This document shows positions 35,178-43,401 of a DNA stretch of 64,000 bases, piece by piece. The stretch lies in the NCBI GenBank assembly GCA_963677815.1, contig OY782499.1, positions 2,542,001 through 2,606,000 of the forward strand, written 5' to 3'. The translations under genes were made by a program, and so were the position numbers. This stretch comes from JAEKNW01 sp963677815 (GTDB lineage: Bacteria > Cloacimonadota > Cloacimonadia > Cloacimonadales > JAFGVF01). Below the pieces are notes generated by a model. The model was given only the letters and a program-made list of their open reading frames with translations. It had not been told where the DNA came from and did no database searches. How positions within the stretch are numbered: position 1 is the first letter of the stretch; each line of letters starts with the position of its first letter.

Positions 35178-36089
35178 TTATTCATTAGAAGATGTATTAT
35201 TACTTTTTGCTTTTTCAATCAGTTTCTGTTTCGCCAGAAGATTCTTAGCCATTTCTACCATGGGAGGACCAATAAATTTATTATTTTTTACAGCTACCCC
35301 TTGATTATTCTCTTTGGCCTGTTTATAAAGACTCAGCATTTCTTCAGAAGCAGTAATTTCTTCATCAGTTGGGGAAAAATACTTATGAACTAAAGGAATT
35401 TCCTTGGGATTTAGTACTAACATACCTTCAAAACCTAGTTTTCTAGCAACTTTTAAATTCCTTTCTAAATCATCAAGGTCATGGACTTTGATATGTACAG
35501 TATCTATGGGAACTACATTATTTGCTCTAGCTGACATAGCAATCATCGCTCTAGGGGTTAAAATACTTAATCCTTCTGTATCATGTACACCTTGCAGGTC
35601 AGTAACAAAATCTTCACAACCAAATGCTAGAGCAACTACTCTTTTAGAAGCCTGACATATAGCTTGGGCATTTAGCACAGCAGCTGTAGTTTCTATTAAA
35701 GCTATAATTTTAAAAGTGCCAATAGTAATACCTTTCTCATATTCTATAGTTTCCAGCAATTTATCAAAGAAATAAATATCTTCTCCAGTGTGAGCTTTTG
35801 GATACATAAATCCACTGACACCAGGGATTGTTAACTGGTAAATATCCTTTAACAAGTAGCCACTTTCTCTATCATTTACGCGAGGAAATACTTTGTAGTT
35901 CTTAAACTTTCCTTGTTCAATATAATCTTTAATAGTATCTCTAGCTTTCTGTTTATTAGACGCAGGTCTTACAGAATCTTCTAAGTCTAACAAAAGAACA
36001 TCTGCATTTGATTTTGAAGCACTAGTCAAGAGTCTTTCATTATGCCCAGGAACAAACATTAATGACCGCATCAAATAATCTGATATCAT
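35178..36089 (-). CDS. CitE-like (HpcH/HpaI aldolase family) CoA-ester lyase
   Basis: A 303-residue TIM-barrel protein of the CitE/malyl-CoA lyase branch. Motifs are MRSLMFVPGHNERL near 7-20, LLLDLEDSVRP near 32-42 (metal-binding Glu/Asp), PRVND near 69, IALIETTAAVLNA near 129-141 (second metal ligand) and AFGCEDFVTDLQG near 155-167. Family members cleave or form C-C bonds in citryl-, malyl-, beta-methylmalyl- or citramalyl-CoA. The ATG overlaps the end of the MaoC gene by 4 nt, so both are made together. The gene is not next to citrate-lyase alpha or gamma subunits, so a stand-alone acyl-CoA lyase is more likely than CitE proper. Confidence 0.87.
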   Translation of the reverse strand: MISDYLMRSLMFVPGHNERLLTSASKSNADVLLLDLEDSVRPASNKQKARDTIKDYIEQGKFKNYKVFPRVNDRESGYLLKDIYQLTIPGVSGFMYPKAHTGEDIYFFDKLLETIEYEKGITIGTFKIIALIETTAAVLNAQAICQASKRVVALAFGCEDFVTDLQGVHDTEGLSILTPRAMIAMSARANNVVPIDTVHIKVHDLDDLERNLKVARKLGFEGMLVLNPKEIPLVHKYFSPTDEEITASEEMLSLYKQAKENNQGVAVKNNKFIGPPMVEMAKNLLAKQKLIEKAKSNNTSSNE

Positions 36090-36547
36090 ATATCCCTCTT
36101 AGGAATTAAAACATTTCTTCTAAAAGTTAGAACAAGGTCATTATTCTGGTTATAAGCTTTTGTCTCAACATAAACAATTCCTCTATCAGCCTTTGATTTA
36201 GATTCTCTAGTTTCTAAAACTTCTGTTTGGGCATAAAGAGTATCTCCGATAAATACTGGTCCATTATGCATTATATTTTCGTAATTTAGATTAGCAATAG
36301 CTTTGCCTGAGATGTCAGGAACTGTCATTCCTACTACTAAAGAAAAAACCAAAGTACCAACTACAAGAGTTTTACCATGTTGTTTAGCTTCAGCATAATC
36401 TATATTGAGATGAACTGGATGATGGTTCATAGTTAAAAGAGAGAACAAGTTATTATCTGATTCAAAAATAGTTTTTGATAAAGCATGTCTGATTACGTTA
36501 CCTTTCTCAAAGTCTTCAAAATAGTTACCAAATTTTGATTCTATCAT
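36086..36547 (-). CDS. MaoC-family (R)-specific enoyl-CoA hydratase
   Basis: 153 residues with the hot-dog fold hydratase motif. FSLLTMNHHPVHLNIDYA near 36-53 holds the catalytic D/N-H pair equivalent (N41, H42/H43), with a conserved G-x-x-L region VVGTLVFSLVVG near 62-73. The later INGPVF-like NIMHNGPVFIGDTLYA near 89-104 is typical of mesaconyl/itaconyl-CoA hydratase relatives. It should add water to an unsaturated acyl-CoA. GAGG precedes the ATG, and it overlaps the CitE-like gene. Together they suggest hydration followed by C-C cleavage of a C4-C5 dicarboxylic CoA ester; the substrate is inferred. Confidence 0.82.
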   Translation of the reverse strand: MIESKFGNYFEDFEKGNVIRHALSKTIFESDNNLFSLLTMNHHPVHLNIDYAEAKQHGKTLVVGTLVFSLVVGMTVPDISGKAIANLNYENIMHNGPVFIGDTLYAQTEVLETRESKSKADRGIVYVETKAYNQNNDLVLTFRRNVLIPKRDI

Positions 36548-36647
36548 TTTTTACCTCAATTTTAATTAATAACCAATTATAAAATGTTAGTAAAAGGATT
36601 CAAGGAAAAAGTTATATTTTATTTCAAGATATACATAACATAGTTGT

Positions 36648-36866
36648 TTAACCCAGATTGTGCAATAGAGCTTTAGTAATACTTCGCTAAAGCTACGTAT
36701 CACAGGCGAAGAGTGCAGATTCTTTTAGCAAAATCCCCTTCTTTGAGGGGGATACAGGGGGTGATTCCATAAATTAAATAATATATATTCAGAGAAATTA
36801 TGGAAGTTACTTTTGCAGAAGAATATAGTGCTATTCACAAAGGTCTACTGCATTATTTGGGTTTAA
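36648..36866. mobile_element. MITE-like element, family 1, full copy B (219 bp)
   Basis: It starts TTAACCCAGATTGTGCAATA and ends TCTACTGCATTATTTGGG then TTTAA; the two ends are inverted repeats over about 25 bp. The interior is nearly identical to copy A from the GCTTTAG hairpin through the GC-rich hairpin block, and then diverges in a short AT-rich spacer. No reading frame is present. It lies in the 36548-36929 gap, between the MaoC gene start and the terminator of the DUF6754 operon. Confidence 0.82.
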
Positions 36867-36875
36867 TCAATTTCT

Positions 36876-36905
36876 TAAAGAAAAAGGGAGCTTTTTCAAG
36901 CTCCC
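36876..36905 (-). terminator. Rho-independent terminator of the DUF6754 operon
   Basis: An 8-bp stem GGGAGCTT/AAGCTCCC with loop TTTC. On the minus strand it is followed by TTTTTCTTTAAG. It lies 24 nt after the last stop codon of the operon. Confidence 0.88.
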
Positions 36906-36929
36906 TAATATATCTATCATCTATATTTT

Positions 36930-37526
36930 CTATGCAAGCCAACCTCTAAAGGTATCAGCTAAGAATTGCAATCTACCTATGAGAAGTGAAATACGAGCCA
37001 TAACAGTATAACCGAAAGAAGCACCGAAACCAATCATCATGTACCAGATACCAATTCTTGAGAATTTTCCATAAGCACCAGTGTGGGCTTTTGAAAAGAA
37101 GAAGTAGAACAATACAGTAATAGTACCTAAGAAAATCAAGAAGATGTTGAAGTTTTCAATAGGAATCATAGCTTGTCTAACTTGCACAAGCACCATAGAG
37201 TTCATACTCATAGTAACACCAGCACCGACCATACCCATTGAGATAGCGATTGGATATCTTGTGAGCCAGCCGTAGTTTCTAGAGAATCTAAACCAATAGA
37301 GAACACCAAATAATACTGGAATTATAAATATATATTTATGTTCAACAAATATTCTTTGAAGAACAAAAGGTTCAAAAGCATTTTTATATACTAGTGGTAG
37401 TGCATATCCTAAGGAAACACCTACAAGTAAATATTCAGCAAATCTGTATGCAGGATTATCTTTATACAGAAAGGAAAATATTGATAAGGTCAAAAGTACT
37501 GCAACTATTTCGCCTAATAATGTCAT
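36930..37526 (-). CDS. Six-helix membrane protein, last gene of the DUF6754 operon
   Basis: 198 residues, almost entirely membrane: hydrophobic helices near 2-20, 30-47, 64-80, 92-112, 122-143 and 158-180, with short basic loops (RFSRNYGWLTR, KAHTGAYGKFSR). I do not recognise a family. Polar or small residues inside the helices (GMVGAGVTMSMN) could line a channel or packing interface, which is speculation. AGGAGGAAAC lies before the ATG. It starts 8 nt after the preceding gene of the operon, so it is almost certainly part of the same complex or pathway. Function is unknown. Confidence 0.8.
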   Translation of the reverse strand: MTLLGEIVAVLLTLSIFSFLYKDNPAYRFAEYLLVGVSLGYALPLVYKNAFEPFVLQRIFVEHKYIFIIPVLFGVLYWFRFSRNYGWLTRYPIAISMGMVGAGVTMSMNSMVLVQVRQAMIPIENFNIFLIFLGTITVLFYFFFSKAHTGAYGKFSRIGIWYMMIGFGASFGYTVMARISLLIGRLQFLADTFRGWLA

Positions 37527-37534
37527 GTTTCCTC

Positions 37535-38563
37535 CTATAAGTTTTTATTTTGATTTCTTTTTTCTATGAAGTAACCAATGTTACCAAGAATAATGAAAAC
37601 AATAATTAGAATGTGAGCAACAGATTGAGCATTCATACCCAAACGAGCCATTTTGAATGCTTTAGGTACATTATCAGTAGTAATATCAAGGTTTGCTAAC
37701 ATTTCTTCAGTTGGGTTATCCAATTGACCTTTAGAGAAAGTAATATTGTTCATAGCGAACATATCTACTAATTTCTCATATTCAGCAGCACCTTTCAATC
37801 CAGCAGTCATACCAATACACTGTCCTGATTGAATATATGGATATTGGTCGGCAGCCATAACAGCTGTAAGACCAACTCCTACGTTAACACCAAAACGTGG
37901 TCTAGCATAAATCATCCATGATCCACCTTGGTCATTACCAGATGTTTCATACACTAAGTTCATTTGAGTATAGTTTCTGATAGCTGTATCTCTGTACATA
38001 GGCAGATTTTCGATTCTATTACCATCTGAATCAGTTTCAACAGCAGCAGCAATATCATCCCCCATACCAAGTAAGATAGGAAGATAAAGAGCAGCAGGTT
38101 TATAACCAATATTGATATAATCCTTACCTCTTTCAATAATTCTACCAGTCTTTTCAATTTCATCAGTAACAACAGAAAGAGCTTCTTCAATAAGAGGCAC
38201 AGCAGTTGCAAGAATAGTGAAAGTGAAGAAAGGCACTTTTCTATAGATACAGTGTCTCATCACTGCAACTTCCATAGGGAAAAGTTCTGGCATAGTAGCT
38301 GCATCATGGTAAACGTCGATAAATATAGCTCTATCAAGTTTAAAAGCATCAACTTCTTCATCAGAGATAATACCATCGTTATTAAGATCATCAGCCCTCA
38401 CATAAGGAGAGTAAGAGTCAATTATTTGATATAGACTCTCCACAGGAGAAGTTGTATAAGTAACAGATTTAAACGGGAAAGCAAGTGGTATAATAATAGC
38501 AACAGCTATGAATACAAACACATATCTTCTGTCTAAGCCTTGTAAGTTTTTTATAAAATTCAT
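37535..38563 (-). CDS. Membrane-anchored protein with an EF-hand-like loop, DUF6754 operon
   Basis: 342 residues: an N-terminal membrane helix (about 14-31), a soluble region of about 280 residues, and a C-terminal helix (about 312-332) with a basic tail. Residues 59-70, DLNNDGIISDEE, fit the EF-hand calcium loop at all ligand positions (1, 3, 5, 9, 12) plus the G and I positions. The later segment AGLKGAAEYEKLV near 258-270 resembles the end of the DUF6754-like domain of the 949-residue partner (GTLKAQDYFKFLV). The two may be distantly related, which is inference. AGGAGGAATT precedes the ATG, with an 11-nt gap from the upstream gene. I do not recognise the family; function is unknown. Confidence 0.8.
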   Translation of the reverse strand: MNFIKNLQGLDRRYVFVFIAVAIIIPLAFPFKSVTYTTSPVESLYQIIDSYSPYVRADDLNNDGIISDEEVDAFKLDRAIFIDVYHDAATMPELFPMEVAVMRHCIYRKVPFFTFTILATAVPLIEEALSVVTDEIEKTGRIIERGKDYINIGYKPAALYLPILLGMGDDIAAAVETDSDGNRIENLPMYRDTAIRNYTQMNLVYETSGNDQGGSWMIYARPRFGVNVGVGLTAVMAADQYPYIQSGQCIGMTAGLKGAAEYEKLVDMFAMNNITFSKGQLDNPTEEMLANLDITTDNVPKAFKMARLGMNAQSVAHILIIVFIILGNIGYFIEKRNQNKNL

Positions 38564-38574
38564 AATTCCTCCTA

Positions 38575-39213
38575 TTAATCTCCACCACCGAGGTAGGTTC
38601 TTTCGATACCTAACAAGATTTTAAGTGATGTTGCCACAGAACCAAGACCTACACCAAGTAAGATACCTCTTTTAGAAGCAAGGTTTGGTACGTCCATAAT
38701 CCATTGTGAAATATCTAAAATATTGATTGGCCAGCTTTTTGAAATCGCCATACCAAGTGGAACTTGGCCTAACATAACAATAATAGCAGCAATCAAAAGC
38801 ACAGTAGCTTCAATAGATCTTGCACGGAATGATTTATAAGCAGCAGTAGCCATGTAAAATGCCAAGAGAGAGAACATTGTAGAACTCATAGGCATCATTA
38901 AGTTTCTGAAAATCCATTGTGATGGAGTTCCTGATTGAGTACCCCAAATAAAACCAACAGTTGATGTAACAACAAGACCAGCTAAGGTAATAATTGAGTA
39001 ACCCCATTTAGGAGCTTTCATTTTAATTTTATTATAGTGAACATTTACCAAACTATATACACCTAGGAAAACAGCCAAAGGAGACATAGTTTTAACAAAT
39101 TCTTGGTAAGCCATATATACGTCATCTTGCATCCATTTAGCAGGAATAAAAGTCCATCCTACGAAAAGGAAACCAAGAAGCATAACAATTGCAATAGGTA
39201 TATTTTTTTTCAT
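38575..39213 (-). CDS. Six-helix membrane protein, second gene of the DUF6754 operon
   Basis: 212 residues with about six hydrophobic helices (near 4-23, 44-60, 70-90, 105-127, 133-155 and 185-205). Two tryptophan-rich turns, FIPAKWMQDDVY and WPINILDISQWIMD, probably face the membrane surface. I do not recognise a family. It is similar in size and helix number to the 198-residue protein two genes downstream, so the pair could be the two halves of a heteromeric membrane core; that is an inference from layout. AGGAG lies ahead of the ATG, 8 nt after the 949-residue protein's stop. Confidence 0.8.
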   Translation of the reverse strand: MKKNIPIAIVMLLGFLFVGWTFIPAKWMQDDVYMAYQEFVKTMSPLAVFLGVYSLVNVHYNKIKMKAPKWGYSIITLAGLVVTSTVGFIWGTQSGTPSQWIFRNLMMPMSSTMFSLLAFYMATAAYKSFRARSIEATVLLIAAIIVMLGQVPLGMAISKSWPINILDISQWIMDVPNLASKRGILLGVGLGSVATSLKILLGIERTYLGGGD

Positions 39214-39221
39214 CGTAACTC

Positions 39222-42071
39222 CTATTTATCTGGGAATACATCAAGTAAGAATGTAATTTTCGAAGTGGAAAGAACAGTTCCCACGATAATGAAAAATAGA
39301 ACAAGGAATTTGAAATAGTCTTGAGCTTTCAAAGTTCCAAGTATCATCGGTTCTTTAGACATATAAGCTGAAGCAGCATAAAGTTCTTCACCAATAAGTG
39401 TGTAGTCACAAGTTGTAATGAAGAAAGGTATTTGTGTAACTGAGTCTGTACCAGCAATCTGGATAGCACCGGTAATATTACCTGTTTCAGTCATAAGAAG
39501 TGATTCAGCAAAATATGAACCCATATAGAAGTTTGTAGCAGTTTTTTCACGAATCATAATACCATTAACACCAGCAACATAAGCAAATTGATCAGTTGTC
39601 ACGAAGAAAACTGAGTTTTTATCATAAGTATCTGGTCTTCCAGCTTCAATATGAGATTCTTTAACAATCTCTTGAGCAATAGGCATTAAGATGTAGTCAC
39701 GAGTAGGAACAAGAATTCTTGTATCGTACTCAGCAGCTTTTTTAGCAACTTTTCCTAGAATAGAAAGAGCAGCCAAAGTAGCAACAACACCAATAGATGA
39801 CATACCAGGAACGAAAAGAATAGGTCTTCCCATTTCAGTTGCACGACCAATAGCATTATCAATTTCTTGAATACCAGCGATAGGTCTAATGTATAAGTCT
39901 CTACCTTTTTTAGCAAGATTAACCATAATAGCAACTAATGCAGCAAATATGATTGATGCTATAAGAGCAGCCCATTTTTTATGGTCAAACTGGTTAGATA
40001 TTGGAGTAAAGTATTGGTAAGAGCCATCTTCATTTCTTGGTAATTCATAAGATACAAAAAGACCTTTATTATTAGTAGTAAATACCTTATATGAACGCTG
40101 TCTAAGAGTTTCATTTCTGAATTTCTTGACTAGTTTAATCCATTTTGAATTTGAAATTCCAGCATCCAACTTAGCTTGTAAATCATTTAATGAATTTAGG
40201 TATGTAGATAATAATGCTTTGTATTGAGCATCTTCTTCAGCATTCATTTCTTCAGTAATAGTCTCGATTTCACTAGCAAGAAGTTCTTTAGATTTTTCTG
40301 GGAATCTATCAAGTGCAAGTGATTTTTCAACATTAGCATTGTACCAAACGTCTATAGCTGAATTTACAATTATTTTTCCTGATTGAGGGTCAAAGGCAAC
40401 AACACCTTCATATAATGATCTTTCATAAGAAATAACATCACTATAATTATTCATTTTACCAACGACTTTAGGAGCAATTGAATTGTATAATGGAGATGTG
40501 CTCTTAGCATAAACTTCATAGTTAAATGAATTTAACTTCACACCATCTTTTTGGATAGCTTGAGGTATAAGAGCTTTTAGGATGTTATCAAATTTAAGCT
40601 CTTGAGTAAAAGTATAAGCTTGAGTATCTTTATTTTTTGTTCTAACAGTAACTTGAGAAATTATTGTTTCATTATTATAACCTTCAGGAAGTTCAGCTTT
40701 AATAATGTTGTTTAAATAGAACTCTTTCTGAGAGAAGAAAGGTTCAGATTGACCTTTAACAGTTAACTCAAGAGTAAAATCTTTTAGTCTTTCTGATTCG
40801 TTATCAAAGAAATCATAGTTAACAATTAATTTATTTCCAAGTTTGTTATCAAAAGAGGTTTTAGTAACTTCAACAGTTGGTTTTTCCCAAACTATTACCT
40901 GGGTATCACCTTTATCATTTGGAAGGTCATATACATTAAAGACTGGAGTTCTAGGAGTATCTTTAACATCTTGTACAAAAATTGTTTGATATTTTTCAAA
41001 TTTGTTATCAGCAATAAAAGCTAAATGACCAGTATCAGTTTGAATTGCTACAGTATAATTTCCTAATTGATTTAGGTCTAAAAGGAATTTATCTTCACCA
41101 TTAATCAAGTAAGCTTGGTCAGCTTCCATAGTTATATCATATGAAGTTTTACCATAAACATTAGTTTGTTGATCTAATTGGATAACAAATGGTTGGCTTC
41201 CTTCGTATGGAGCTTCTTCACTAGCTTGGAAATAAGTGTTAGCAATTTCTTGATTTTCTGCAAAGATATAAATTGCTTGTTGACTAGCATATGAACCTGA
41301 TGCATCTTCCCAATCGAAATTTAATGAAAGAGCTTTATTACCATCAATGATTAATGATGCATAAATTTCTTTAGCAGGTGCTAAAAGAGGATCATATACT
41401 GGTGTACCACTAACAACTTCAGATGGTTTTAAATAACGTCTGTTTTCATTAATTGGTACAACACTATAATAGTATGTTTGGTCAGCTTTAATACTAGCAA
41501 GAACAGAAACATTACCAACAGGATACCCTGCTAATGTTTCGCCTTGGTATTCAACAGCATCAAATCTCTTATAATAGGAACTTTTTTCGATTTGAGCAAC
41601 AAATGAGAACTTTCCATTTGCCTGTTTTAAAACATCTAAATCGCGTGGATAACCATTATTAACAGTACCAAAGTATTGAGTTCCCTCAGTCATACCTTTT
41701 ACATTACTATCAATTTTAAGACTTCCTGGAGAAGATTTGTCTACAAATGGTTTGTAGCCACTATCACTATAAGTGATTTCTTCGCCTGCAAATCCAACAA
41801 CTGGGTTTAACACAACGCTTCCTAAATAGAATAAAGAATCAGCAGTAATACCACGATAGACTCTGTATTCTAAAATTTTTAGTTCATTTGGTAAAGGCTT
41901 CCATTTAAGGGTAAGTCCATTACCTAAATCGCCAGCAATATCTTCGATAACTAAATTTTCAATTTTAGCTGATTCTGCTGTAACTTTTTCAGCAAAAAGA
42001 CTAAAAGAAAAACTCAAAATTATCAAGCATAGTACAACTGACAACCATGACTTGTTTCGGTTTTTGTGCAT
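39222..42071 (-). CDS. Large DUF6754-type protein with extracytoplasmic Fn3-like region
   Basis: 949 residues. A signal peptide (about 9-27) is followed by about 570 residues of beta-rich sequence. It begins with a fibronectin-III-like piece (LTLKWKPLPNELKILEYRVYRG near 53-74) and a second like it (YYYSVVPINENRR). An acidic helical stretch (about 600-670) leads to a membrane helix at about 700-720. Residues about 730-915 match my recollection of DUF6754: GRPILFVPGMSSIG near 748-761, VPTRDY near 788-793, and CDYTLIGEELYAASAY near 888-903. A final hydrophobic helix lies near 920-942. The topology suggests an outside sensor/binding region joined to an inside domain. AAGGAG precedes the ATG. First gene of the operon; function unknown. 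Confidence 0.82.
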   Translation of the reverse strand: MHKNRNKSWLSVVLCLIILSFSFSLFAEKVTAESAKIENLVIEDIAGDLGNGLTLKWKPLPNELKILEYRVYRGITADSLFYLGSVVLNPVVGFAGEEITYSDSGYKPFVDKSSPGSLKIDSNVKGMTEGTQYFGTVNNGYPRDLDVLKQANGKFSFVAQIEKSSYYKRFDAVEYQGETLAGYPVGNVSVLASIKADQTYYYSVVPINENRRYLKPSEVVSGTPVYDPLLAPAKEIYASLIIDGNKALSLNFDWEDASGSYASQQAIYIFAENQEIANTYFQASEEAPYEGSQPFVIQLDQQTNVYGKTSYDITMEADQAYLINGEDKFLLDLNQLGNYTVAIQTDTGHLAFIADNKFEKYQTIFVQDVKDTPRTPVFNVYDLPNDKGDTQVIVWEKPTVEVTKTSFDNKLGNKLIVNYDFFDNESERLKDFTLELTVKGQSEPFFSQKEFYLNNIIKAELPEGYNNETIISQVTVRTKNKDTQAYTFTQELKFDNILKALIPQAIQKDGVKLNSFNYEVYAKSTSPLYNSIAPKVVGKMNNYSDVISYERSLYEGVVAFDPQSGKIIVNSAIDVWYNANVEKSLALDRFPEKSKELLASEIETITEEMNAEEDAQYKALLSTYLNSLNDLQAKLDAGISNSKWIKLVKKFRNETLRQRSYKVFTTNNKGLFVSYELPRNEDGSYQYFTPISNQFDHKKWAALIASIIFAALVAIMVNLAKKGRDLYIRPIAGIQEIDNAIGRATEMGRPILFVPGMSSIGVVATLAALSILGKVAKKAAEYDTRILVPTRDYILMPIAQEIVKESHIEAGRPDTYDKNSVFFVTTDQFAYVAGVNGIMIREKTATNFYMGSYFAESLLMTETGNITGAIQIAGTDSVTQIPFFITTCDYTLIGEELYAASAYMSKEPMILGTLKAQDYFKFLVLFFIIVGTVLSTSKITFLLDVFPDK

Positions 42072-42176
42072 AGATTTCTCCTTATCATTATAAATAAGCT
42101 TTATATTAACAAATTCAACAGATATTAAATTTCTGTTAAATCTTAATTAATAACGATATTTAAGTAAAAACTAACA

Positions 42177-42204
42177 ATTATAACAAATTGAGCAATAGTC
42201 ACAA
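42177..42204 (-). promoter_or_regulatory. Extended -10 promoter of the DUF6754 operon
   Basis: On the minus strand TATAAT (42182-42177) is preceded directly by TGT, giving an extended -10. TTGTGA lies 16 nt further upstream as a partial -35. A perfect TTGACA exists at 42212-42207 but is 24 nt from this -10. The start codon is about 105 nt downstream. Confidence 0.6.
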
Positions 42205-42442
42205 TTTGTCAAACACTTTTTTCTGAATTTTAGCATACCATGGGTATAGTTTCAATCTAATATTTTCTTATTTATTTATTTCCAGTAACTAACATCATAA
42301 AACTAGTCCCTTTCAAGAATGTTGATGAAAGGGTAATCTTATTTCCAAGTCTTATTTCTTCAATTATATTAAGTTTTTTTTGCTTGTTAACAGAAGATAT
42401 TTTTGCTTTAGACATTGTAATTTTTTTTGTTGTTTGTATAGC

Positions 42443-42500
42443 CTTGATTGTTACTCACTCTTTTAGTAAATGGCTTTTAATTGAGAGTGTAACAATCAAG
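42443..42500. repeat. 58-bp inverted-repeat hairpin, family 2
   Basis: The left arm CTTGATTGTTAC (then TCACTCT) and right arm GAGAGTG then TAACAATCAAG form an inverted repeat with a small bulge, enclosing an AT-rich loop. It shares arm sequence and total length with 60036-60093 and, less well, 25170-25226. Confidence 0.7.
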
Positions 42501-42601
42501 CAATAATAATTTCAGAATAATTGCTTATAATGCTGTCTAAAATCTAGTTGAGAAGTAGAATTTGTAAATAACGCAGTTTAGAGTAAAATATAATTCTTAA
42601 C

Positions 42602-43193
42602 GAGAGTGTTCAATCTAAACAATTGATATATAGCATGTACTTGTGCTAACTAAAGCATTTTATGCACATTTTAATTTTATAGCTAAGTTTTTCAAATTGA
42701 CTTATAAATCGATTCATGTCCACATCTCAGATATTGAAATATAGCCTCATTAATCCTGGAAGGATGCAGATATAATAGGCAGGGTTCGAAGACCCTGTAC
42801 AAATCTATCCAGGGGTCTTCTTTTGGAGATTTTCTCCGCCCCAGGCAAAGCTTGATTAATTATCTTCTTCAGTCTGTAGACTAACTGAAGATGGCTGACT
42901 AAAAGTCAACCGTCCGACTGAAGAGGCTGTTCTTTTCTGTGTATTCTGTGTTATCCGTGGCTAATATCTTATTTCTTCTTTGTGTCTTCGTGTCTTTGTG
43001 GTGAGTCTTTTATTATGTAGTAGCGGAGGAAATCTCCACCGTCCGACAGAAGAGGCTAATATCTCACTGACAAAAGGTTATTTTACCAATAAACAATTGT
43101 TGTAAAATGAAAAGAAATTTAATGATGTGCAATATTATCGACTTCTTTAAGGATAAGCTACTGAGGAGGGTGGCTTGAGGATTGAACAGTCTC
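42602..43193. repeat. 592-bp segment framed by inverted GAGA(G/C)TGTTCAATC ends
   Basis: GAGAGTGTTCAATC at 42602-42615 and GATTGAACAGTCTC at 43180-43193 are inverted copies with one mismatch in 14. The interior is non-coding and full of short palindromes. This could be the shell of a decayed insertion sequence or a MITE. No target duplication is obvious and no transposase fragment is readable. Confidence 0.35.
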
Positions 43194-43401
43194 TTATCGA
43201 CTTACCTCTATTCTTAAAAAAAATGAATGGACATATATCTCATGTTTTTAAAATAATATCATGATATAAAATTCTAGTTAATAATAATGATAAGACATCG
43301 AGAAGAAGCAAGCACAAAAGATATTAGTTCGATGAAAAATCTAGAAAATTATTATAAGTTTCATAGATAAATATAACAAAACTTAAGTTAAAAGGAATAT
43401 T

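Larger units (their letters stand above)
42072..43401. other. Long intergenic region (1330 bp)
   Basis: The gap between the divergent DUF6754 operon and rsmI holds no convincing gene on either strand. It contains the DUF6754 operon promoter (42177-42204), a family 2 hairpin (42443-42500) and a 592-bp segment framed by inverted 14-mers (42602-43193). That segment carries a CAGGGT/ACCCTG hairpin at 42780-42797, an ACTGAAGA/TCTTCAGT hairpin near 42866-42894, and repetitive-looking intergenic sequence at 42900-43060. From about 43200 to 43401 I see only AT-rich leader of rsmI. Confidence 0.7.

Noticed and set aside
42780..42797. tRNA T-arm-like sequence GGTTCGAAGACC followed by a CCA
   Set aside because: It folds as a 6-bp stem with a 6-nt loop, not a 5-bp stem with a 7-nt loop. 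No matching acceptor, D or anticodon arms exist in the ~75 nt upstream.
43112..43183. Short plus-strand reading frame (about 23 codons, MKRNLMMCN...)
   Set aside because: No ribosome site, no recognisable family, and it lies inside the repeat-like 592-bp block.
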